Source: Verrucomicrobiota bacterium (GTDB lineage Bacteria > Verrucomicrobiota > Verrucomicrobiia > Opitutales > UBA953). From it: a stretch of DNA of 41,865 nucleotides. The translations under genes and the position numbers were made by a program. Below are positions 16,341 through 22,687 of this stretch, one piece after another. The notes below the pieces were generated by a model, which did no database searches, was not told where the DNA came from, and worked only from the letters and a program-made list of their open reading frames with translations. The stretch's first letter is position 1; every line of letters begins with the position of its first letter. Location: assembly GCA_016871725.1 (NCBI GenBank), contig VHCL01000012.1, positions 1-41,865 of the forward strand, in the 5' to 3' direction.

Positions 16341-16931
16341 ATGTTCACCGGGCTCGTCCAAGGCGCCGCCAAAGTCCTTTCGCTCACCCCCCGGGAAGCG
16401 GACGGCGCCCGCCTCACCCTCTCCCACCCGCTCCTGACCTCCGCCCGCGCCGGCGACAGCATCGCCACCAACGGCTGCTGCCTCACGGTCGTCGATCCGC
16501 GCGGCGACATCGCGAGCTTCGACCTGCTGGCCGAGACCTTGCGCCTGACGAACCTCGGCGAACTGAGCGCCGGCGGCCTCGTGAACATCGAGCCCAGCCT
16601 CCTGCCGACGGACCGCATGGGCGGCCATTTCGTGACCGGCCACGTCGACTGCGTCGGCACCATCGCCTTCCTCGGCCGCGAGGGCGCCGACTGGCGGCTC
16701 GACATCGCCGCGCCCGAGGCCGTGCTCCGTCACGTGGTCCGCAAGGGCTGCGTGGCCGTCGACGGGATGTCGCTGACGGTGGCCGACCTGATCCCGGGCG
16801 GCTTCCGTATCTGGCTGATCCCGCACACCCTCGAGGTCACCAACCTGTCCCGGCGGAAGACCGGCGACCGCGTGAACCTGGAGTCCGACCTCCTCGCCAA
16901 GTACGCGGAGAAGCTCCTGGGCAAGGCCTGA
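16341..16931 (+). CDS. ribE: Riboflavin synthase alpha subunit
   Basis: Riboflavin synthase dismutates two 6,7-dimethyl-8-ribityllumazine molecules to riboflavin. The protein has 196 residues with the typical MFTGLVQ start and two tandem lumazine-binding beta-barrels. The first has GDSIATNGCCLTV and GGHFVTGHVDCVG; the second has VAVDGMSLTVADL and IPHTLEVTNLSRRKTGDRVN. No other rib gene is beside it, and no FMN riboswitch is visible upstream. It follows tatA and the hairpin at 16311-16332 with only eight bases between hairpin and start, so it may depend on read-through or on an internal promoter in tatA. The stop lies in a 17-base palindrome shared with the convergent gene. Confidence 0.96.
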   Translation: MFTGLVQGAAKVLSLTPREADGARLTLSHPLLTSARAGDSIATNGCCLTVVDPRGDIASFDLLAETLRLTNLGELSAGGLVNIEPSLLPTDRMGGHFVTGHVDCVGTIAFLGREGADWRLDIAAPEAVLRHVVRKGCVAVDGMSLTVADLIPGGFRIWLIPHTLEVTNLSRRKTGDRVNLESDLLAKYAEKLLGKA

Positions 16932-16941
16932 GACTCAGGCC
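16925..16941. repeat. Perfect 17-base palindrome spanning two convergent stop codons
   Basis: GGCCTGAG and CTCAGGCC flank a single A. The palindrome contains the ribE stop TGA (16929-16931) and, on the other strand, the stop of the acyltransferase gene (16935-16937). In RNA it can form a 6-base-pair stem with a 5-base loop from either strand, but no T-run follows in either direction. Confidence 0.7.
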
Positions 16942-17594
16942 GGATCGGCGGACAGGGTCCGGAGCCTTTCCTGCAGGCGCGCCGCCAAGGCCTCGTCAGC
17001 CTCACCTTCGGCAGGCGTGGGTTCGGCCGCCAAAGTGAGCTCTACGCGGGAGAACGGCAACGGCATCGCGAAACGGTCCCAGCTGCGGAACCGGAAGCAG
17101 GCCGCGTAGCGGATCCCGAGCAGCAGGAACGGGCGCCCGGTCAGGCGGGCGAGCGCGACGGCCCCGGGCTTGCACACGAGCGCCGGACCCTTCGGTCCGT
17201 CGGGGGTGATGCCGGTGTGATGACCGGCCCGCATCGCGCGCGTCAACGCGATCAAGGCGGCGGCGCCGCGCCGGTTGGACGAGCCGCGCACCGCGGTGAT
17301 GCCCATCAGCCGGAAGAAGGCGACCAGCCAGGCGCCGTCCTTGCTCGTGCTGATGAGGGCGGCGACGCGGCGGCGGAAACAACGCTGGGCGATCAGCGGC
17401 GCGAGGAAGAGCTTGTCATGCCAGAGTAGGATCACCGCCGGCCCCTCGGCGTCGTCGAACCGGCCGGTGTCGCCGCGGAAACGCAGCGTCGCCAGCCAGA
17501 GCCGGAGGATCATCGCCAGCGGCCCGACCCAGAGCCAATGGTACCACGGCACCACGGAAGGCGCATCGGCGGTCGCTGGGTGGTTCGCAGGCAC
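16935..17594 (-). CDS. Lysophospholipid acyltransferase family protein (DUF374)
   Basis: The protein has 219 residues. The DUF374 hallmarks are present in order: LLWHDKLFLAPLIA with the catalytic-type His, ALISTSKDGAWLVAFF, GITAVRGSSNRRGAAALIAL, TGITPDGPKGPALVCKPGAV and ALARLTGRPFLLLGIRYA. An N-terminal hydrophobic stretch (WLWVGPLAMILRLWLATL) suggests membrane association. The family belongs to the PlsC-like acyltransferases and is thought to acylate a glycerolipid or lipid A-like acceptor; the true substrate is not known. The start is GTG 17594, with purine-rich GAGAAGGGGC directly before it. It is last in the mazG-metallopeptidase-NUDIX run, separated by 39 bases. Confidence 0.88.
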   Translation of the reverse strand: MPANHPATADAPSVVPWYHWLWVGPLAMILRLWLATLRFRGDTGRFDDAEGPAVILLWHDKLFLAPLIAQRCFRRRVAALISTSKDGAWLVAFFRLMGITAVRGSSNRRGAAALIALTRAMRAGHHTGITPDGPKGPALVCKPGAVALARLTGRPFLLLGIRYAACFRFRSWDRFAMPLPFSRVELTLAAEPTPAEGEADEALAARLQERLRTLSADPA

Positions 17595-17633
17595 GCCCCT
17601 TCTCTCTCACCGCCGCAGGGACATTTCAACCCA

Positions 17634-18182
17634 TTACGCCGGCAGCCCGAGGGAACGACGGATGGCGTCGCGGGCGAGCAGGTGGCCGAGCGGCGAGGCG
17701 AAGAGCTCCGGTTCGGCCGCGAGCCAGGCCGCCGTCTCCGCCGGCGTCCGCCAGAGCACCGAGTCCACCTCGAACGCGGCGAGGGTGACCGCGAAGTCGC
17801 CCCGCAGCAGGTAGCTGCGGACGAATTCGTCTCCGAGCGCCGGATGACACGGGGCGTAATCCACCTCCGCGAGGGCGGCGGCCGGCGCCGCGATGCCGAG
17901 TTCCTCGCGCAGTTCGCGGACGGCGGCGGTCGGATAATCCTCGCCGGCGTCGACGTGGCCGGCGCACGAGGTGCTCAGCAGCCCCGGCGCCTTGTCCTTG
18001 GCGTAGGAGCGCCGCTGGAGGCAGAGCCGGCCGTCGCCCCGGAGCCAGAAGACATGGATGGCCCGATGCCGGAGGCCGCGACGATGGATCTCCCGGCGGA
18101 ACTCCCGGCCGATGACCGCGTCATGTTCGTCGACGACGTCGAAGATCTCGTCCGGCGACTGGCCGACTTCGCGGTGGCTCAT
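17634..18182 (-). CDS. NUDIX hydrolase (Idi/YfcD-like)
   Basis: The protein has 182 residues. The NUDIX box is complete: GHVDAGEDYPTAAVREL followed by REELGI (pattern G-x5-E-x7-R-E-x-x-E-E-x-G). DVVDEHDAVIG at the N-terminus, then LRHRAIHVFWL and LCLQRRSYAKDKAPGLL, resemble the isopentenyl-diphosphate isomerase/YfcD branch, but the Cys and Glu residues needed to call an isomerase cannot be placed with certainty. A pyrophosphatase on a nucleotide or related metabolite is the likelier role. The ATG 18182 start overlaps the stop of the metallopeptidase gene by four bases (ATGA). MazG, another house-cleaning pyrophosphatase, is two genes upstream. Confidence 0.88.
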   Translation of the reverse strand: MSHREVGQSPDEIFDVVDEHDAVIGREFRREIHRRGLRHRAIHVFWLRGDGRLCLQRRSYAKDKAPGLLSTSCAGHVDAGEDYPTAAVRELREELGIAAPAAALAEVDYAPCHPALGDEFVRSYLLRGDFAVTLAAFEVDSVLWRTPAETAAWLAAEPELFASPLGHLLARDAIRRSLGLPA

Positions 18183-18904
18183 CGTCCGAGGTCCATGATG
18201 ACGTTCCACCGCTTCGTCAGCTCGCGGTCATGCTTCCGCCAGTCCGGATCCCAGGCCGCGAGCTGGTCCCAGAAACGGTCGGAGTGATCCATGTGCCGGC
18301 GATGGGAGAGCTCGTGCAGGATGACGTGGTCGTGGAGCAACGGCGGCAGCAGCACGAGCCGCCAGTTGAGGGAGAGCGTGCCGGCGGCGGAACACGAACC
18401 CCAGCGGGTGGTCTGGTCGCGGACGCTGACCTGCTCGACCGTGACCCCGACCTTGCGGCTCAGCCGATCCACGGCGAGCGACAGTCCCGTCTCGGCGAGA
18501 CGCCGGACGACCCGGACGGCCCCGGGCTCGGGCGCCGCCGTCGGCACGACCAGGCTGACCTTGTCCTCGGTCGGAGAGATCCGGAGGGCGCCGCGCGCGC
18601 CTTCCTCCATCTCGACGGCCAGCAGACGGTCGTCCACGGTGACCCAGGGGAACTTGCGCAGATGGGAGGTCAGCGAGGGCTGCACCGGACGGGCCTTGGC
18701 GAGCACCTTCTCGAGCCACGGCAGGTTGTCGCGCAGGAAGGCGAGCGCGGAGGCGCGGGAGGCGTGCGGCGGATGGGCGAGCACGACCTTGGGACCCGGC
18801 TTCACGGACAGGCGGACCCGCGTGGTGCGGGCGGAGACCTTGGGCCAGACCTCCACGGCCCTGCCCGCGACGTGCACGATGATCGGCTGGTCGTCCGGCT
18901 CCAT
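18179..18904 (-). CDS. YgjP-like zinc metallopeptidase domain protein (DUF45/SprT-like)
   Basis: The protein has 241 residues. The zinc motif HELSH (His197, Glu198, His201) is followed by a third ligand in MDHSDRFW (His207), exactly the DUF45/YgjP arrangement. The segment DQTTRWGSCSAAGTLSLNWR is the conserved substrate-side signature of the family. An N-terminal beta-rich domain has RTTRVRLSVKPGPKVVLAHP. Family members are predicted cytosolic metallopeptidases of unknown substrate. The start ATG lies two bases after the mazG stop and the 3' end overlaps the NUDIX gene, so the three genes form one transcription unit. Confidence 0.92.
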   Translation of the reverse strand: MEPDDQPIIVHVAGRAVEVWPKVSARTTRVRLSVKPGPKVVLAHPPHASRASALAFLRDNLPWLEKVLAKARPVQPSLTSHLRKFPWVTVDDRLLAVEMEEGARGALRISPTEDKVSLVVPTAAPEPGAVRVVRRLAETGLSLAVDRLSRKVGVTVEQVSVRDQTTRWGSCSAAGTLSLNWRLVLLPPLLHDHVILHELSHRRHMDHSDRFWDQLAAWDPDWRKHDRELTKRWNVIMDLGR

Positions 18905-18906
18905 GC

Positions 18907-19566
18907 TCAGCCTTGCGCGGAACGACGCTCCGCCTCGGCGACCACCGAGGCGGTGTGGCGTCGCAGGGCGGAATCCGGGTCGATCCCCGCGTCGCGGCAG
19001 GCGGCGACGAGCGCGAAGAGCTCCCGGCCGGCCGACGCTTCGCTGAGACCTTGCGACCGGGCCTCCACGGCGGCGACGTCGACCGTCTCGCCGACGGCGA
19101 GCTGCTTCTTGCGGACCTGCTTCCACACCTCGCGGGCGGTGAGCAGCGCGTTCAGGGACGGCGGAAGTTCCTTGAAGACGGCCGGCTTGCCGGCGCCCTT
19201 CTCCTTGAGCTTGATCTGCTCCCACTGGGTGACGACCGCGTCGGCCGAACCCAGCTTGGCGCCGTCGCCGAAGACGTGGGGATGACGACGCACCATCTTC
19301 TCGTTCACCTCGCGCGCCACGTCGTCGAAGGTGAAGTGACCCGCTTCGGCCGCCATCTGGGCGTGCATGGCGACATGGAAAAGCAGGTCGCCGAGTTCCT
19401 CCCGAAGGTTCGCGACATCATCGCGGTCGATCGCCTGGACGAGTTCCGCCACCTCTTCGACGAGGCAGTCGCAGAGGGTGCGGTGCGTCTGTTCGCGGTC
19501 CCAAGGGCAGCCGTCGGGCGCACGGAGTCGGGCGGTGGTCGCGAGCAGGAGGTCGATGCCGGGCAT
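18907..19566 (-). CDS. mazG: Nucleoside triphosphate pyrophosphohydrolase MazG
   Basis: MazG hydrolyses NTPs and dNTPs to monophosphate and pyrophosphate, clearing abnormal nucleotides. The protein has 219 residues. RLRAPDGCPWDREQTHRTL is the classic entry motif, followed by CLVEEVAELVQAID and NLREELGDLLFHVAMHAQMA, which supply the Glu/Asp magnesium ligands, then VNEKMVRRHPHVFGD and WEQIKLKEK. The C-terminal half, the second MazG repeat in longer members, is short and lacks a clear second ligand set. It is the first gene of the minus-strand run, divergent from trpC across 75 bases. Confidence 0.95.
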   Translation of the reverse strand: MPGIDLLLATTARLRAPDGCPWDREQTHRTLCDCLVEEVAELVQAIDRDDVANLREELGDLLFHVAMHAQMAAEAGHFTFDDVAREVNEKMVRRHPHVFGDGAKLGSADAVVTQWEQIKLKEKGAGKPAVFKELPPSLNALLTAREVWKQVRKKQLAVGETVDVAAVEARSQGLSEASAGRELFALVAACRDAGIDPDSALRRHTASVVAEAERRSAQG

Positions 19567-19641
19567 GCGCCGATGCAGAAGGCTCGAAGGAAGGGAGTCA
19601 AAACGATTGCCAGAAGCCCGGGGAGCGCTTGCTTAAGGCCA

Positions 19642-20433
19642 GTGGACAAGCTGACCGAAATCATGGACGCCAAGCGCCGGGAAATCGCCCCGTTCGCCCG
19701 TCCCGTCACGGACGCCGAACTGGCGGCCTTCGCCGGCCGCCATGGTTCGCCGGGGTTCCGTCAGTCCCTGGCGGTCCCCGGGCGCCTGACGGTCATCGCC
19801 GAGGTCAAGCGGGCGTCGCCGAGCGTGGGCCGGATCCGCGAAGGCGTCGACGCCGTCGCCCAGGCCCGGGCTTACGCCGACGCCGGGGCCGACTGCCTCT
19901 CGGTCCTGACCGAGACGAAGTATTTCCAGGGCGAGCTCAAGGACCTCGTCGAGGTGGTCCGTTCCCAGGCGGGCAGGAAGCGTCCCCTGCCCTGCATCCG
20001 CAAGGACTTCATGGTGCACCCCTACCAGGTGCTCGAAGCGGCCCAAGCCGGGGCGCGCTGCATCCTCATCATCGTGCGCGGGCTGACCGACGACGAGATC
20101 CGCCCCATCCACCGGGCCGCGAAGCTCGCCGGGCTCGACGCCTTGTTCGAGGTCCACGACGAAGCCGAACTCGAACGGGCGTTGCGCCATGACCCGGACA
20201 TGGTCGGCGTGAACAACCGCAACCTTTCCACCTTCCAGATCGACCTGTCCTTCGCGGAACGGGTGATCCCGCACATGCCCCGGTCCGTCCTGAAGGTCGC
20301 CGAAAGCGGCATCAAGACCGCCGAGGACGCCGCCCGCATGCGGGCCGCCGGCGCCGACGCCCTGCTGGTCGGCGAGTCCCTGATGCGCGCCGCCGATCCG
20401 GCCGCGCTGATGAAGGCGTTGCAATCCGCATGA
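19642..20433 (+). CDS. trpC: Indole-3-glycerol phosphate synthase TrpC
   Basis: TrpC closes the indole ring of CdRP in tryptophan synthesis. The protein has 263 residues and a TIM-barrel fold. Conserved strands are visible: VIAEVKRASPSVGRI (catalytic Lys), ADCLSVLTETKYFQGEL, LPCIRKDFMVHPYQVLEA (second catalytic Lys), LFEVHDEAELERAL, VGVNNRNLSTF, VAESGIKTAEDA and ADALLVGESLMRA. I chose GTG 19642 (VDKLTEIMDAKRREI); AAGG lies three bases upstream. ATG 19663 is the alternative. No other trp gene is adjacent. The stop overlaps the rsmA start by four bases. Confidence 0.95.
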   Translation: MDKLTEIMDAKRREIAPFARPVTDAELAAFAGRHGSPGFRQSLAVPGRLTVIAEVKRASPSVGRIREGVDAVAQARAYADAGADCLSVLTETKYFQGELKDLVEVVRSQAGRKRPLPCIRKDFMVHPYQVLEAAQAGARCILIIVRGLTDDEIRPIHRAAKLAGLDALFEVHDEAELERALRHDPDMVGVNNRNLSTFQIDLSFAERVIPHMPRSVLKVAESGIKTAEDAARMRAAGADALLVGESLMRAADPAALMKALQSA

Positions 20434-21263
20434 ACGAAGGCCCGCTTTCGGCGAACGAGACCCGGGACCTGCTGGCCCGCCTTGCGCACATGCCCAAGAA
20501 GTGGCTCGGCCAGAACTTCCTGGTCGATGGAAACATCGTCCGCAAGTCGCTCGAGCTCGGCGAAGTGAAGGCCGGCGACACGGTCGTCGAAGTCGGCCCC
20601 GGCCTGGGCACGCTCACCCGCACCCTGCTCGGCGCCGGCGCCGACGTCCACGCCGTCGAAGCCGACCGCACCATGCACTTCCATCTGACGGAGTCGCTGC
20701 TGCCCCGCTTCCCGAAGACGTTCCACCTCAAGGAAGGCGACGCGGTGGATTTCCCGCGCGCCGACCTGACGGACGTGGCCGACGGCGCGTTCAAGGTCAT
20801 CGCCAACCTGCCGTACGCGATCTCGACGCCGTGGATGGACGCCATCTGCGCCGGACCGCATCCCTCGCTGATGGTGCTCATGCTCCAGCGCGAAGCCGCC
20901 GAGCGCCTCACGGCCGAGGTCGGCACCGGCCATTGGTCCGCCGTCACCGCCCAGGTGCACCTCGCCTTCGAGAAGGTCAAGGTGCACCCCGTGCCCGCCC
21001 AAGCCTTCAACCCGCCGCCGAAGGTCGACTCGTGCCTGCTCGTCCTGCGGCGCCGCCCGGACGCCCGTCGGCTCAGCCCCCGGGCCCGCGAGGTCGCCCG
21101 GATGATTTTCACCCAGCGACGCAAGCAGGTCGGCTCGGCCGCCAAGAAACTCTTCCCCGACGCTCCGGACGTCGCGGCCTGGCTGGCGGACCTGCCGCGC
21201 CACGGCCTGACCAGCCTGGCCCGCCCCGAGACGATTCCGGCCGCGGCCTGGCTGACCCTCTGA
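20430..21263 (+). CDS. rsmA: 16S rRNA dimethyladenosine transferase RsmA (KsgA)
   Basis: RsmA dimethylates two adjacent adenosines near the 3' end of 16S rRNA during small-subunit maturation. The protein has 277 residues. KKWLGQNFLVDGNIVRK at the N-terminus, VVEVGPGLGTLTRTLL as SAM motif I, VHAVEADRTM as motif II, VIANLPYAISTPWM as catalytic motif IV, and VHPVPAQAFNPPPKVDSCLL are all characteristic. The C-terminal helical domain has MIFTQRRKQVGSAAK. The ATGA overlap with trpC indicates translational coupling. It ends 44 bases before rimO. Confidence 0.97.
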   Translation: MNEGPLSANETRDLLARLAHMPKKWLGQNFLVDGNIVRKSLELGEVKAGDTVVEVGPGLGTLTRTLLGAGADVHAVEADRTMHFHLTESLLPRFPKTFHLKEGDAVDFPRADLTDVADGAFKVIANLPYAISTPWMDAICAGPHPSLMVLMLQREAAERLTAEVGTGHWSAVTAQVHLAFEKVKVHPVPAQAFNPPPKVDSCLLVLRRRPDARRLSPRAREVARMIFTQRRKQVGSAAKKLFPDAPDVAAWLADLPRHGLTSLARPETIPAAAWLTL

Positions 21264-21307
21264 CGCCTGGGGTTGCATTCCGTCCCGTCTCCGCTCCTTA
21301 TCCCGCC

Positions 21308-22687
21308 ATGTCTGTCAAAGTAGGCCTCGTCTCCCTCGGTTGCGCCAAGAACCTGATCGATTCCGAGATCATGATCGGGCACCTCGCCAAGGCCGGCATG
21401 GCCATGACTCCCGACGCCGCCGAAGCGGACGTCGTCATCGTCAACACCTGCTCCTTCATCGACGCCTCCAAGCACGAGGCCCTCGAGGCCATCTACGAGA
21501 TGAGCGACGGCAAGGCCACCGCCCGCAAAAAGGGCCAGAAGCTGATCGTCGCCGGCTGCATGTCCCAGCGCTACCAGGGCGCCCTCCCCGTCGTCGAAGG
21601 CGCCAAGGGCCGCGTCGAGCTCCCGAAGGTCGACGCGTTCATCGGCCTCGACCAGGTCACCAACATCGTCCCCGTCATCCACAAGGTCATGGGCGGCGAG
21701 GCCGGCATGACCGAGTTCCTGGCCAAGACCACGACCTACATCCCGGACTTCGACACCCCGCGCTTCCGCCTCACCCCGCGCCACTCCGCCTACATCAAGA
21801 TCGCCGAAGGCTGCAACCACCCCTGCACCTTCTGCATCATCCCGCGCATCCGGGGCCGCCACCGCAGCCGCACGGTCGAATCCGTCGTGAAGGAAGCCCG
21901 CCAGCTCGTCGCCGAGGGCGTGAAGGAGATCAACCTCATCTCCCAGGACACGACCTACTTCGGCATGGACCGCTGGACCGACGCCCGCCCGAACCCGCGC
22001 AGCAAGGTCGACTCCTCCAAGGGCGAGTCGCTCGCCTCGCTCCTGCGCGAGCTGGACCAGATCGAAGGCGAATTCTGGGTCCGCCTGCTCTACACGCACC
22101 CCGCGCACTGGAGCGACGAGCTCATCGAGACCATCGGCCGCTCCAAGCACGTCGTCCGTTACGTCGACATCCCGCTCCAGCACGTCTCGGACAAGATGCT
22201 CGGCGCCATGCAGCGCGAGACCGACGGCGCCTACATCCGCGACCTGATCCGGCGCATGCGGGCCGGCATCCCGGACCTCGTCATCCGCACGACCTTCATC
22301 GTGGGCTTCCCCGGCGAGACCGAGGACGACTTCGCCGAACTGCTCGCCTTCCTCGAGGAGACCAAGTTCGACCGCGTCGGCGTGTTCAAGTATTCGAAGG
22401 AAGAAGGCACCAAGGGCGCCAAGATGGAAGGCCACCTCTCCGACGAGGTGAAGGCCGACCGTCACGCCCGGGCCATGCTCCTGCTCCAGCGGCTCTCCAA
22501 GCAGCGCGGCGAAGCCCTCGTCGGCCGCAAGCTCCGCGTCCTGGTCGAGAGCCCCGGGGTCGCCCGCAGCACCGGCGACGCCATGGAGATCGACGGCGTC
22601 GTCAAGGTGCCGAAGAAGCTCCCGGTCGGCCAGTTCGCCGAAGTGACGGTGACCGGGGCCGAGGAGTACGACCTGATCGCGAAGTGA
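21308..22687 (+). CDS. rimO: Ribosomal protein S12 methylthiotransferase RimO
   Basis: RimO adds a methylthio group to a conserved aspartate of ribosomal protein S12 using two [4Fe-4S] clusters. The protein has 459 residues. The N-terminal UPF0004 domain supplies three cysteines (VSLGCAKNLIDSE with Cys12; VNTCSFID; VAGCMSQRY). The radical SAM cluster is CNHPCTFC (Cys169, Cys173, Cys176), followed by IIPRIRGRHRSR. NLISQDTTYFGMD, VDIPLQHVSDKML and TFIVGFPGETEDDF are typical, and a TRAM domain closes the protein. RSR plus the S12-type context favours RimO over MiaB. About 12 residues (PNPRSKVDSSKG) form an extra loop after the Asp-Thr-Thr segment. No clear Shine-Dalgarno is present. The stop abuts the helicase stop in TGATCA. 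Confidence 0.96.
   Translation: MSVKVGLVSLGCAKNLIDSEIMIGHLAKAGMAMTPDAAEADVVIVNTCSFIDASKHEALEAIYEMSDGKATARKKGQKLIVAGCMSQRYQGALPVVEGAKGRVELPKVDAFIGLDQVTNIVPVIHKVMGGEAGMTEFLAKTTTYIPDFDTPRFRLTPRHSAYIKIAEGCNHPCTFCIIPRIRGRHRSRTVESVVKEARQLVAEGVKEINLISQDTTYFGMDRWTDARPNPRSKVDSSKGESLASLLRELDQIEGEFWVRLLYTHPAHWSDELIETIGRSKHVVRYVDIPLQHVSDKMLGAMQRETDGAYIRDLIRRMRAGIPDLVIRTTFIVGFPGETEDDFAELLAFLEETKFDRVGVFKYSKEEGTKGAKMEGHLSDEVKADRHARAMLLLQRLSKQRGEALVGRKLRVLVESPGVARSTGDAMEIDGVVKVPKKLPVGQFAEVTVTGAEEYDLIAK

Noticed and set aside
21961..22030. Possible frameshift or insertion in rimO after the Asp-Thr-Thr segment
   Set aside because: The reading frame is intact and the extra residues form a short in-frame loop; downstream motifs are normal.
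20312..22465. 717-codon open frame on the minus strand
   Set aside because: Antisense to trpC, rsmA and rimO, each fully supported. No recognisable domain in its translation.
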